From Brachionus manjavacas (Eukaryota > Rotifera > Eurotatoria > Ploima > Brachionidae), in assembly GCA_019054805.1 (NCBI GenBank), contig JAHQIY010000001.1:11546501-11610500 (forward strand): DNA of 64,000 bases, in the 5' to 3' direction. A program made the translations under genes and the position numbers. Numbering within the stretch: position 1 is the first letter of the stretch; every line of letters begins with the position of its first letter. Shown here piece by piece: positions 1 through 15,000 of the stretch. Below the pieces are notes generated by a model that searched no databases, was not told the DNA's origin, and saw only the letters and a program-made list of their open reading frames with translations.

Positions 1-11
1 TTATTATTTAC

Positions 12-3000
12 CTTTTTATTTTCACTTAAGCTATCTAAAGAATTTTGTTGGTCAGAGATCGGAGACAGAGAACTTGATTCAGCTTGATTATTTTCTGTAG
101 CCAGATCATCAATGGAAGATGATTTTGATGAATCAGGTGAGATGATCTCGGCTAAGAGTGTGTTGGCGTTTAGGCTCCAATTAAGAATTAAATTCAATTG
201 GTTTTTTCGTTTTTCTATCAAGCTCTCAGTGTTCATATCCTCTGTCTAACATTTGAGAAAAAAAATTTTAAGGTAAGATTTTTATTTGCATTTTAGCACA
301 AATAGTAAATCCCAACTAATTGGAGATAAATGAAGCAAGATTAAGATCGGGCTTTAAAAATTTTTATTTATTTAAAAATATGAGTACCTGGTTGGATGTT
401 GGATAGGTCTTTTTGAAGGGCTTAGGCGCAACTATTTGATGGTAATCGCCTTGTTTGTGTTGGCTAAGCAACGGATTTGAAGTTATCGAAGAAATGGTCG
501 GAGTCGAGTGATCGCTTGAGCATGGACTGAGGGCAGTGGGCAGCTCGCTATGGCTTCTTGGTTCAATTTTATCCCCGCTTAGATCTTAATACAATAAATG
601 TCAATCTTTTATTAATTTATTTATAACTTAATTTTTAGTAAAACTAAAATGTTAGAATTAGAAATTTTTTTTGTTTATTAAAAAAATAATAATTTAAATC
701 ATAAGTTTAGACATAAGTAAATAAAGAATTTACGTTTTTGCATAGACCTTTTGTTATCTATTCAATTAGTAAAATTTGTGACAATTGATAAACATGTTTA
801 CTTAAACTGTTCGTTCAGTAACATTCGTTCGAGCACAACTGTTTAAAGTTTAGCAAAGATGGTATTTTCTTTGTGCGGAAATAAGCTCTATTAGAATAAT
901 CGTTTGGTTTATCTTTACCATTGGAGTGATAGTTATTTTCTAATTTGTTTGATTAACAAAAACCGAATGCAATGTTTTTGAAATTTTTAATTTTTAACTC
1001 AAAAAACTTATCAATTGTAAACAATGATCAGATTTTTAAATTTTACCGAAGAATTTTTGAAATTTTTAATTAATTTTAGAAAGAATCGGTTGAATGAACA
1101 ATTAAAAATACTGATTAGTTTTTTTTAAATTGTTTTCTATCAAAATATTATTTCGGTGCTGAATTTTTTAAAAAATTAAATACCAAAATTTAAATAGCCT
1201 GACCGAAAAAAGACTTTACATTAATATAAAAAAATGTGCTAACATTTTTTTCTTTTAATTTAGGTTTAAAATTTGAAAAAACTAAAAAATTTTTTTAAAA
1301 ATACCAATTAGTTTTTTATAATTTTTAAAGTCTTTTTTATTTTTTTTTTTGACGTGACAGAAGAATGTGTAGAATAATGTTTGAATTTTTTCGTGGTTAA
1401 CATTTACTTTAAAAAATGGTAAAAAATAAAATCTGATCATCATTTTTTCTAACTGAAACAATTTCAATTAGATTTTTCACTTAATTAAGTCAAAAAAATC
1501 CGTTTATATATTAGATACATTTATTTAATTTGTTTCCTAAATATTTAACTTGTTTTAAAAAAATAATTAAAAAAATAATGTTACATAAAAAAGTGAATAT
1601 AGATAAAAAAACAATGTCATGTATAGAAATAATTAATAAATCAAATTAGAACGAAAATTTTGTTTTAAATAAAGCAGACTAAATTTAAACAAAAATAGTT
1701 GCATTTTAATAATTTGGCCCGCTCTGGCTGGCACAATTAGCAGCCAGTTTAGACCGATATTCAATTCTTCTTTACAATAACGCTTTAAATGGTACAATGT
1801 AAAAACGATACGAGCGTTAACAAAAACAATTTTTTTTTGGTACAAGAAGTTTTTCTCACTTTTAAAAAATAAAATACAATTCTAAATAAAAATTAAATTC
1901 TTGACTTTTTTTATTTATATAAATGACTAGTGTCTTGGCAAAAGCAAAAATTTATTTCGGGCTTAATTAAAATTTCGTGAGCCTAAACTCGGTCACTTTG
2001 AAATTCGACTCGGTTAGTACGAGATAAACGCAAAAAGAGTCTACATACTTTCAAACTCTTGGCCTTGTCTTTGCTGGCTCAGAACTTTCATAGAAATTGA
2101 ATTCAATTGTAATCTTTGTCTCATTAATTTTCGTAATTGTTCATTATTTAGGTTATTTGTACACGATTCATTTATTTCGGTGACTAGATCGCCTTTTTTT
2201 AGGCCGGCCTTATCAGCAAGAGTATCTAACCAGAAAAAATTAGAAAAAAAATTGAATTTTTTTATTAAAAAATTTACTTGGCTCGACTACCACAATTTGA
2301 GCATAGCATTTATTGACGAGCACAATTTCGCTGCTGATCAACACTTGAATTGGTTCGTTGCTTTCTTTGTTGTTAAGGCCACTATTGAGTAAAAACCCGA
2401 AGCCGCGGAAGGGGTAGTCGTGTGGCCGGTCTATTTCCACTGTAGTTTCCATATATACATACTGTTGGCTCTGGGAATCGTCCAGTTCAGACTGAGACTC
2501 GTTCATGGACTGATCAGGCTCTTCTTTGTTTGTCTCAGTCGGCTTTTTGGCTGACACCTCAATGGTCATGGCGCATTTTTTCTGCTCGTCACCCTCACCT
2601 AGAGGCAGAATGAAATGCTGTGAATTTTCGAATGGGTTTATGCGTTTGAGCCGCTCCGCTCTGCTATTAAGAAGCTCTTCTTCGTAGCACCGTTGTTTTT
2701 GAGGAAGTTTTTGTTTTTCGCGGCGGCGCTTCTTCCAGTCATCCACCTTCTGGTAACAAAAAAGTTTTTAGTCTAATGATTCAGTTGTTTATTCATAGTG
2801 TCTCTACTTCCAAGTATTCAATATAGTCCCTAGCAGTAGCAGTCCTACTAGTTCCACAACCCATTCTAGAGCCTTAATATGAAATTTATTCTGTTTTCAA
2901 AAACTTATATGTAGCTGCTTCGGTTAGAAATTAAACCAATTTTGAACTAAATTAATTAAAAACACAAGTTTTTTAAATTTGAATTTGATGATTGTTGGCT

Positions 3001-6000
3001 TTAAATGTTTTTGTAATAAGTTCAGAAATCGACAAATAATAAACAAAATTGCTTTTTTAGAAAGAGAAAATTTTTTGCATTTCTAGATGAAATTACTTCT
3101 TGAGCTTTATCTATTTTTTAATTAAGACTAATTAAATAAATGACTTATCTGCGTTAAAGCTAAATTCCCATAGAAACGTGATCATCTATGGAACCGTCAG
3201 TCATTGCATAAGCAATAGTCTCAGTAGAATAATTAATTTGTCATTTAAGTAAATGAGTTTTGCCTAAAGACATAATTATTAAATTGTAAAGTTTGGGCTT
3301 GGTTGAATTTAATGATCGCGAAAATTGAATTTTTCAGCTTTTGAAATTCTATTTCGACACTTTGGAATAAATTCGGACAAAGCCCCAAAAAATCATTATT
3401 TACAAATAAAGAATAAAACTTTTTTTCAAATATTCAAACAAGATTCAAACAAGACCTAATTTTATTCTAATTATTTTTCTAAATCATTTTAACACTAATA
3501 AATGAAAGCAATAAAAAATTTTCTATTATTGTATCAATAAATTTTTTTAATTTTTTCCATCAACAACAAGATAAAAAACTAATTTCAATCATTCCTGTTT
3601 AAACCAAACATAAATCGTGTAAAAGGGGCATTTTTCTTTTTTAACAATCGGAGGGCTTTTCACACTTTTTTTTCATTATTTTTTAATTTTTGAAAATCAA
3701 CCATTCTGTCGATGAATATTCATGAAGAAATTAATTTTTTTTGGAATCAGCGGTAACTAAATTTTATTTTAGCTTTTATATTTTAGATTGAAAATTTAAA
3801 TTTCAAGACTGCTTAAAGGAAAAAACAGTACTAATAAATGAAGCTTTGTTTTTTTTTGCGATTTTGCTATTTTTTTGGTTAACTAAAAAAACAAACAAAA
3901 TTATTAAATAAAAAAAGTTTATGCTTAAAATTGAATAGATTTTTTAATTCTTGATTTAATAAAATGAAAAAATAGCTTATTTTTGCTTAGTTGAAAATAT
4001 AATTGAGACCAGCAAAATTAAATTCTAAATTTTTCGCCCTAATATCTACTAATTCAATTAAAGATTGCTTTATTGATATACAATTATTTTTCATTAACTT
4101 ATCGAAAATTTCTTTTTTTTAAATTCTTTTAATGGGTTGAGGCAAATTTTATTATTTTGTCAAATTATTATGGTCTTGTAATCGCAGTTAATTTTTTTTA
4201 CGACATTCGAATTCAATTTTAAAATTAGAGTATTTTTTAAGAGGTGAATTGGAATAAATTTGAAATTTATTTTTAGCTTATTAAAAATTCTTAATTTTAG
4301 GAAAAAATTAAACAATTAAGAAATAGTTCTTTAAATTTAATTGTTCATTATTTCTGGTTTAAAAACCATAAGTAAGTATTTTTCTTCTTTTGAATATTAA
4401 CCCATAGCTTTACTATATCAAATTAAAAATTAAATTGCGTAATTAATTAAGATAATATTTAAGAGTTGTTTAAAAGTCCGAGACCGGAATTTTTTTACTT
4501 TTTCGTTTAAAAAAAGGATGAGCCAAATAAATTTTTTCCCTCTAAATAAAAAACTTAGACATAAACTTGACTACCATAATGACTTCCTGGAACAATAAAA
4601 AGAACATTTTGCCATGATTCTGACTAATGCATTGCCGATGCAAAAATTTGACTCAGTTTAATTTAAGAAAACTTTTTTTTTTATTAAATAATTATCACAA
4701 ATATCACAAATTAAAATCAAAGGAACAAAAATTGATCTTAAGCTTTTAATAAGTTTAATTTGTTTTGTAAATTTTAATTTAAAATTTCTAGATAGCTTTA
4801 ATTTATAAATAAAATGAATGTTTAATAATTATAAACAACAACTCTAATATTCAGGAGAAAAAAAAGAATTAAACAAAATCAAAAACTTAAAATTAATTGA
4901 AACAAAAGTGGATTTAGATCAATTTCACATTATTTTTTAAAGACAAAAAAATTTTTTTTTTAATTTTGCAATATTTTGATTACTTCCTGCCAGATTTGTG
5001 CAAAGATAAAAAATAGTCATTTTAGAGTCATTTGACTTTTTTTAATTTTGATTTATATTATGAAAACCTGTAAGAGTTGTGGGGTTTTTTTCAATCCGGA
5101 AAATTCTAAATAAATTTTTATTAAAAGAATAATTCAGTTCTGTAAAATGAATAATTTTAAAGCAACTTTGCTTAATTCTTAAAAACTCTTCAAACTAATT
5201 GCACAATTGATTTTTAATGGCGGGCAACATAAAAAATACGCAGTCTTTTATACTATTGCATTAAGCAATTTTGCCTAAACTCAAGCATTTTACAGAACTA
5301 AATTATCTCTTTTAGTTAAAAAGTATTTAAAATTTTCTAATTTAAAACTCCATTAATTAGAAAAAAATTTTTTTGCATAAAATTTAATTTGGCATTGTGC
5401 ATTTTGAACTACTCTGTCTTCAATCTAATCTTTTAATAATTAAAATTTTTATTAGAAATAAAGGATAAGAAAAAATTAATTTATTACAATTCAAAAAAAG
5501 TTTCGATTAAAATTTGCTCCAAATTTGACTTATTCTAATTTTTTGCGTTTCAAGAATTTCTTAGATTAAATTACGCAATTAATTTCAAAATTATGCAATA
5601 AAAAACTTAACTAAATAAAAAGCTAATTATTTTATTTAAAAAATATTAAATTAAATTAATTTATTTCTGAGGTAGTTTTAAAGAGCTAAAAATTTCAAAC
5701 TTCCAAATTTCTATATTCATTTTTTTTAATAAAAAAAAGGACTTACATTTTGCCAGTCATCATTCAAACTTTCATCGTCATGATTTATATAGTCGCTTTT
5801 TCGGCGCGGCATTGTAGCCACATCGCTTTTTTCACTACTTAGCTCTTTAGATTTTTCGACAGTCTTGAGCTGTTCGTGAGCTTTTTTAGCCAGTTGCTGT
5901 CCAGCAGTCGAATAGTTGACATTGAACTTGTACGGATTGGCCTCTTTGGCACTGTTGGACACGCGTCTATCAAAAAATCTAGTCGGTATGGTGGCTGTGG

Positions 6001-9000
6001 TGGCGGCTGGTGTGGGAATATTGGGCGTACCACGGCCCGAGTTAGTATTTACATATCTGGGCGAAACAGTGCTATGGGTAGTGGAAATGGGCGAGCATTG
6101 CGAGTCGATCGATTGAAGTTCTTGGTGTTTGGACTCGCCATGTGTCTGCATGGAAGAGGCTGAAGATACAAGCTGATTGTTGTCCGCTTTTATGCTGCTA
6201 GTCTTGCTGGACATCATTGTTTGCTTGCGCTCTATTTTGGGACCACAATATTCAATGCAATCAAGTTTATATTGTGATATATCATCCGAGCAAGAGCTCG
6301 AAGATGAGCAAGCTATTTCTTTTCTTTCGTTGGGTTGTTTTAGGGGACAATTAGGCTTCGGTGTGGATAGTTTAATTGAGTCTCCCGGTCCGATGATCAC
6401 CGATAATGAGACGCCCGAGCTATTCGTCGATTGTATGAAGCTTGACGACGAGGACAAAGAGCTCGACACGGAAGACGACGAAAACTGGTTCAGCGACGTA
6501 TTCGAGCTGTAGGAAAGTATTTTGGACTTTTGCTTGAGATTAGCGCTCGGTTGAGCTGTGTGGAAGTTGCATGGGTCCAAGTTGAATGGAAGTGGAATGC
6601 CGGATTTGTTAGCTGTTTGAGAGAGCCAACTAATTGTGTGAACAACCTAAATTAAACAAAAATTTTGAAGGTAGATTTTATTGTGAATAAAAATTCGAAA
6701 AACTTTTAAAATAAAAAACATTAATTTAATCTCTTTGGAAAATTTTTTTTTCTTAAGCACTTTTTTCAAATATCAAGCTATCTAGGTTAGTTAACTTGAG
6801 TATAATTTTCTTATCTATTTTTTATGACATCAGTCGAGTGCCAATTATTTGCTAAGGTGAGGCCAATTTATTGGATTAGCCATCTAAAGGTAAATTTTTA
6901 TTTTTATTTAACAAAAAAAAGGCTTATGTCTCATAGACATTAAAAAAAAACAATTTAAATATAAAGACATATATTAAATACTACGCTGGGTATTCGCTTT
7001 ATTACAATTTATTATTTAGCAGCTCTTAAGCCTAAATAAATAAAAAATTTGAGCAAAAATTAAATTTTATCCAACTTCATTTTTTTATTCTTTTAAGATT
7101 AAAAAAAAGGACTTCGCTTCATTTATAATTCCTTAATATTCTCAATTTTTAAATGCTTAAATCAATAGCTTTTTTTCCAACTCTCTAATTATAATTATTT
7201 TAAAAAATAAATCATTTTTATTTAATTTTTTAAACAACCGAAATAAAACTAAATTTCAAGGTAGTTTTCTGATTTAGAATAAAAAAAGAGCACATATTGA
7301 AAAAACTCAATTTTTTTTCTCTAATTCGAAAATTGGTCCGGAAATTTTACAAATCCATCGTGAGTTCTCACTTAGGTATGGAATCAAAGGTGCAGGAGTG
7401 GGATACAAAGATACTAGTCTCGCTAAGAAAACATCTTATCAAATAAGGTCGATTAGAATGGAATTGACAAGGCTCAGTGATAGGGGATTTGATTAAAATG
7501 TACAAATTGGAGAATGAATTAGAAGAGGTGGACCTTTTCAGAGATCTGGTGAAAAAATCTGGAAAAAAAGGTCTTGCTGAAACGCTAAGAGGGAAAAGTA
7601 TTTGAGTACAGAGATGAAGTTTTCAAAGAACTTTAGTTCCGTATTGGAATAGGTTGCCAGAAAATGCGGTTTTAGATAGATACAATGGAATTGGTTGCTA
7701 CAGTTTCGCTCTGCCTATTGGTGGTGATGAGCTCAGAAAAATTGGTCAGGTGAATTTAAATGAAACACAAGTTTAAGTTTTTAGGAGAAAAAAAAATTTA
7801 GCTTTTCATTTTTGTCCTCTATTTTTGTTGCGTAATTTTTTTTTCGAAATCTTAAAGAGAAAAAAACTCCTAACCATGTTTTACAAAATAGTTTAAAAAT
7901 TAAAAAAAAACATTGATTTAATCGAGAAATTTTTTTTTTCTCAAATATCATCCTAAAAAAATAAGTACAAGTCTAATATAGGTTAGTCAACTTGTATGAT
8001 TTTCTTATCTATTTTTTACGACATCAGTCGAGTGCCAATTTATTGGATTAGTCATCTAAAGGTAAAAATATTCATAATAATATTTTTTTCTCATTTTTTT
8101 GAAATTTATTTAAAATAATTCTAGTATGATATTTAGGGCCTAGTTAAACACTCATTTTCGAAGATGAGAAAAGACTTGAATCTAATGTTATTTGATCGCT
8201 TTAGATTAAACTTAAATAAGTGGGCCTTGTGTTGACAAATCTGGAGCTTAGCTAAATCGAATGAAATCGATTTTCTAGATATTTGTTGGTTCCGTGAGCT
8301 TTTATTTCGAATATGAAATGAAGCTTAGAAGAAGTTGTGGAGCAAATGGTTATTAGTTTTTGTTGTTGTTTTAAAGCCCTAAATCAGCAATAAAAAAAAC
8401 CAATATCAGCGTTGTCAACGTTATTAGCTAAACTCAAAATAGCAACTAATAATGGTCGCTTGTATTGTTGTAACATTTTTAATAAATAATAACCAAACTC
8501 AATTAAGGTATTTCTATTCGTTTTCTTTAGCTTTATTAATATTTTCTTTCAAAGCCTTTATGTTGTTGGAGCACAATTTACAATTACGTAACCATCATAT
8601 TTGGTTTCTAATGTGCACCAAGGAAATTCTATTCGAATAATTAAATAGACTCGGACAAAGACGTTTTAGTTTGGCCATCAATACCGACCGTCGATTCAGA
8701 CGCTTGAATTAACAAAATTTTGTCTGTGATTTTTTGGCACTCTTGGCAGACAAATTTTAATCCAGCAAAATAAAAGATAATAATTAACCTCTATTTTTTA
8801 ATTTTTTAATTATTGTTAAAGATAAAAATTTTCAAAAAATTTAAATTTTTTAATTAAATAAAAATGCGTTTAATCTGCTGGTGTTTTTGTGTTAATTTAA
8901 TTTTTAATTTCTTTCCAGAATTGAATAAGTGTCCGAGTATAGCATTAAAAAAAAAATTTTCAGAAAACTCTAATAAATTAAGGACCTGAATTTGGACTTC

Positions 9001-12000
9001 ATGACACTGAATATAAATTTTTAAGTAATTCTTTACTAATAATATTAAAAGAAGACTGAGAGCTGATACAACTAGTTAAGAAATTGTAATGAATCGAGTT
9101 TGATCGGTTTCGTAAACATATGCTCTGGTATTTTGTTATCCTAATGCATACATATGAACTTAAAAAATTTCCTCAATTTTGAATTTTAAGTTAAAATACA
9201 ATCTAATTGACACTTTTTTTTAATAAATTTTATGTATGTAGCATTACATTTAGACTTTAACAGTTAAAAACGATGGTGAAAATAAAAAAAATATTCTTTT
9301 AATGTTTAAAGTAATAAATTTTTTAGTTTGACAGATTAAGGCAACTTTTTTAGTTACAAACCTTAAGGAATATAATTGAACCCGTGTCAACAAAAATCTC
9401 AGGAGAGAAAATATTTATATATTTTTACTCTAGATTAATTAATAACTTTACGATCAAGAGATCAATATTGTAGTTTTCTACATTTGAGCTCTCAGTTTTC
9501 AATAATACAAACTTAAAAATAAAAATTCAAATTCAAATGCTACATTGTTGAATATTTAAAACTATATATTTTTATAATAATCAAAAATAAATTTTATTAT
9601 AAAATTTGTATTAAATTTTATAAAATTTTAAAAATAAAAAGGCTATACAAATTATAAATTTTTCCAAATTTGAAATTTAGAGGCAACTTATTTAAAATTA
9701 ACCTGATTAAACCCAACAAAAATTGGAAATTATAATTCATGATCTTTGATAACAAAAAAAATCCACTATAAGCTCGATTGCTGAATGACAACTAAAATTG
9801 AATTGTATTTTACTTTTTTTAATTTTTAATTTTTATTATTTCTTAATTCTTTTTTCCTCTCATTTAATCTGATTATAACAAACTAAATTTCCAAAAATGA
9901 TTTATCAAGATTAAATATTAGGAAGAAAATTGTAAAAAGTAAAATTAAGTAGCATCAGTAAACGATTCACTTAGTTAATTTTGTCCATCTATACAGAGAT
10001 AGGAATTTAAAAAAATATTATACATTTTAAAAAAATGTAATATTTAAGCTAAATTCTACCCTTTATTTTTTTTAATTGTTTAAGAAAACTTTTTAATTCA
10101 AATTTGGTATACAGTGGTGATAAGATATTTGATTTTTACCGAAGTTTACTCAGTAAAATAAAGTGAATTTAAAGGAATTACTTTCAAAACGAAAAAAATT
10201 AAATTAACAAAAAAATTGTCTATTTACTATCATGGCAGGAATGTATTTGAAAAAAAAATTAAAATTTTATTTTGATTTTCTGAATAAAACTGAAAAATTT
10301 TCCATTTTTTTTCTAATTTAAATGTGTCTATCTAGCTTTCTTTGTTTGAATTTTATTAAAAAATATTTGACTTGTTTTAGAATTAAATATGAAAATCTAA
10401 TATACAATACTCTAATATCAATAAAATTTTCTCTTTAAGTTATAAATACAATGCTTTAGAAAAGAAATTGAAAAAACAAATTTATATTTTTTCAACTTGA
10501 TTTTTAAAAGACTATTTTTAAATAAATTTAGGTTTCCTGGATTGAAAATCTATTTAAAAAAAGTACCTTTTTAAGTCGTCTTTGTTGTTCTTCGTCGATT
10601 GAGTGGTGGTTCAAATTAGGGTTTCTTTAAATAAATAAATTCCAATAAATCAAAGAAAAAAAAAAACTCACTCATTTTTAGTCGAAAAATTGTTCGAAAT
10701 TGTTCCACGTCTCTTGACTAAATCTTCTAGGTCGGTAATATCAAACAAATTAGCCTGTGATAAGCCAAAATGTTCTTGGCATGCTTTTAAAAATTGGTTC
10801 AAATTGTCCTTATTTTTGAATGTGGTTAGTGGATTTAATTTAGAAAGGCGGCTAGTCTTGCTTGTCATCACAAACAGGTCAAAGTCCGGATGACTTACAA
10901 GCTTAAATATTTGCTCTCAAGTTTATTTAGTTGCTCTAAGGAGATTAGAACAATCTTTGTGTACTTACGATTCCTGCTATTGGTGTTGAATGTCTATTAA
11001 TTCTGCGGATACAATCAGGCTTCAGTGTGTTCAAAAGTCTTTTGGAAAAAGTTTTAAAAAAATTTTAAATTAATTTTTCGAACAATTTACTCGCACAAGA
11101 TGACGCCGTTTTCGAGCGATTTTCGAAAGTCGTTTGTATACGTAAACTTTTTGTTTGTCACAGTCTTAAGGAAAAATATTTAAGCTCTAGTTGAAGAAAT
11201 GAGTCTGAGTCACGTTTAGAATTCATTTGAATAAATCAAGCTTAGCTGAAACAAAAGATTCGGCTTAATCTCAATGAGCCTATTTATTTTTTGTATTTAT
11301 CAAAGATACAAATTTTGTAAAAATAATATTTGAATTTACTATTGAATTTTTAATTACATAGTTAATCTTGACCGAGATAAGATTTTAAAAGAATCTTAAA
11401 TTTTCTAGCACATTTTAAATTCAAAAAGCCAAATACGAAACCGATCTGTTGTGAGCAAAAAATGTTTTTAGCTATTTAATTGATAACACTGGTCTAGCTT
11501 TGAGATGAGGTTTTAAGAGTTTTCCTAATTAAAGTAAGCTCTTAAGTATTAGAGTAAACTTAAACGTTTAAAATCAATTTCAATATTAAAATTTTTTTAG
11601 GGACTATCCAAAATTTTTTTCTAAAATAAATTTTATTTAACTTAAGGATTAATTTGAACATATTTTTATTTAATAATTTTGATTCTTTGCATACATTTCA
11701 AACTAAAGCAAACACTTTGTGGAACTCTCAATTTTCAAAATTTATCCCAGTCTAAATCATCACAATAAATCTATTTTAATGACCCTTCAAATTAATAAGA
11801 ATTTTTTTTTTTAAGTAAAAAAAATTATTTAAATTATATTTTTTTTTGAAATTTGAACGATGAATGGTTTAAGCTCATTTATACAAAATTTAGCTACAAA
11901 AGCATAAACTACACAAATCTCTTATTAAAAATGCTCTCAAAAAAGCTGCAATTAAGCTGAAATCATATGATTTCAATAATTTGTTAAATATTCTCAGCTG

Positions 12001-15000
12001 AATGATCAAAAAGCAAATGCAGATAGAATTAATCAATTTAATTTCATTCAGGCGATCATGTTATTTTTTTCTTTAATTAAATATTTAGACTAATATTGTT
12101 TAAGCAAAAATAATCAAATAATTTGGTTCTAGTATATTATTTTAAACTATTAATAATTAGTCTACTTTGTAAATCAATATTTTGAAGAGGGGTCATGATT
12201 AAACTAAAATTTTATTTTTATTATTTAATTACCAAAATACGGAAAAGATTTAGCCATTTTTTTAAAAATTATCATCATTATGATGATGATAATTTTTAAA
12301 ACTTTTCCAAAAAAAATAGAATGAAATAATTTTAATCTAAAAAAGATCAATAATTTTGATCTAATTTTTGCAAATTCTTCCCGATAAAGAAAAGATTCAA
12401 CATCATGGTACCTATTTATGAATAAGAACTATTTGATTATTCTAATTATTAAATAATCTTTACTAAAATATGATTTAGAAATTAATTTTTTTAATAAATT
12501 CAATGTATTTTTTGTCAAAAATAAAAAATAATTATAACTTTAGATAATGCTGATTTTTCTTAATATTCAAAATACTAGTTTTAAGATTGGATTTTTTTGG
12601 ACAAAAAAATCTAGTTATTTAATTAGCTATGATGAAAATGACAGCTAAATACTTTAATTTGAGACTAGTGCAAAAACCAAACTTAGTGAATCTAAAAACT
12701 ATTTCTAAATTAAAGACGGTAAATTAAATATTAACACCATTTTAAATTTTGGTAATTTTTTTTTTATTAGTCTAAAATGTTTAACAATAATATTAAATTT
12801 TTAAAGTAAGTCGTTTTTAAATGTAAATATTTATCATCTTATGGTCAGACTTTGTTGTTCGGTTGGGTTGGTGAACTAACAAAATTTTGGAAATTGTAAT
12901 GATTAATTTAATTAATCATTTGTAATTAATTTTTTTTTAAAGAACAGAAAAAACCCTCAAAATAAGCTTTTTAATGGTATGCTGCGGGAGCAGCTTCAAG
13001 CGTTGCTATTATGACTGAAAACTGTTTGAGCTCATTAGAGAGCTAGGTACCATTGTACTACATTTTTAATGCTACAGTTTAAACTACTTAAATAACTATA
13101 AATGAAAATATATCAAAAATTTAAACAATATGTGAGGGTTCAATTTGAAGTTATTGTTAAAAAAAATCTCGATGAGAAAAAAAATAGTCAATTGTTTATT
13201 TCCTTCAAAGATTTTACCTATTTTTTTCAATAGAATTTTTTGTGGAATCAACCTTATGAAATTCTCTAAAAAAATTAAAACCTAATTTTTCTTTCGGAAA
13301 ACGAGGAAAGTGAAATTTAACAATGACTTGGTCACATTCTAAATTCTTAAAAAAAAGGAAAACAAACACTTAGACGAATTTGAAAAATGGCTTTTCAAGT
13401 TGAAGATGAAAATATATGCTGAAAAGTCTAGTTTCATTGTCTTCTCTTAATTTAATAAAGGAAATATGGACTCAAAATTAAAAATATTTGTAAATAAAAT
13501 TGAAAGCCAAAAAGAAATCAAGTTCTTAGAAATAAAATTTGACTCAAGATTAACTTTGACTCCAATGGTTGATGAAACAAAACAACATTATAGTTCACAG
13601 GTATACTTAATAAAAATACTGTCAAGCAAAATTTATAGTCTAAACTGTAAAAGCCTTTAACCGAATCTATTAGTGACTTCACTTTTCCATGTCTGAATTT
13701 ATTATCAGAGACAAATGTCAAGATATATCGAATATCGGACTTCATTGTGTAATTGCTGCCTTACTATTTCTTCTTTCATTCCTGAATTGTTCAACACTTT
13801 AACATGTGGCATCTTTCATTACTTTGTTCAGTTTATCTTTTTTAATTTTATTTTATATTATATTAATTTTTTGATTTTTTCTATTTTTTTTAATCTGAAA
13901 GAGATTTAGCTCGTTATATAAACAAAAAATTTCTTCCTTTTTTTATAAATTAATTAAAAAATATTAGAATATATTTAAAGATTAAACTTCAACATGCTAT
14001 GTTGTACCTTTTTACCTAAAATAAAATCTTCATTTTCTTCTTTATACTAAATCAAATCAATAATCAATTAAAATCTTATAAATGTTTTATCGAGTATTTT
14101 ATTATCATTTATTTTAATTTATCAAAAATCAAGAATTTTTTTCAATTTTTATTCTAATAGCACAGTACCTGTTGAACGATTCAGTCTTAAATTTATATTT
14201 TGAGGATAATTTTAAGCCTCTATTCAATATTGAAATTAAAAGTGTAAATAATGTTAAATAATAATAATAATATGTTTTTTTTCTATCCTAGGGAAAAGTA
14301 GAGGAGACGCTCATCTCCTTTTTCAGTCCCTTTTTGAGCAATGGCTCCGACCTGACACACAGTTTACTGTATCGAGTTGACCTTTAATCAAAGAAATGTT
14401 ACATACTAAAGGTTCCATTTATCATTTTATAAAAGAATAATCAAGTTTTCATAAATTTAACTGAGTAAGATAGAATAACTTCTCAGAGTTATGTTACTCA
14501 AAGCCTTTTAAAACTTATCTTTTTATTAAGTAAAAGATCAAAAAAACCTTAAAAAATTTTAAAAAAGATTTGAATCCTGAACAACTCAAAAAGGAAAGAA
14601 ATTTTTGTAAATCTTATAATCGAATATAATAGTTTGTCTTTGGCAACTTGAAGTTCATGATCATGATCACATGATCAAAACTTCTAAATTATTAAAATCT
14701 TAATAAAAATGATGAAGAAAGGTTATTTAAAATACTTTTAAATTAAACACAAAATGCTTATTATTTTGGTTAAAAAAAAAATTTTTAGTTTAATAAAATA
14801 TTTTTCCTATTGATCTTTATAAAATTTTTATTTGAAAATTTGAAAGACCAATTTAAAATCCACATTAAAGCATCCATTGATCATAAACTTCAAATTGCCT
14901 TTGTCTTTGTCTTTTATTTTATTAATTAAGTTTTTAATTTTTGTAAGATCAATTTTCAGAGATAAATACTTCCTTTTATATTAACCCTTTAAAAAGTTTT

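Noticed and set aside
1282-1845. 61- and 70-codon minus frames in the LMO7-like intron
   Set aside because: Low complexity; the phase-matched exons 2225-2049 and 584-388 join across this region without them.
5876-6512. Plus-strand frames over the LMO7-like exon 6646-5747
   Set aside because: Antisense of a Ser/Thr-rich coding exon; no family resemblance, and the minus strand fits splice phases on both sides.
8452-8640. 62-codon plus frame
   Set aside because: Hydrophobic AT-rich chance frame within an LMO7-like intron; no splice context.
12973-13054. tRNA gene
   Set aside because: Has a 7-bp closing stem but lacks a 7-base anticodon loop, D-loop GG context and TTC arm.
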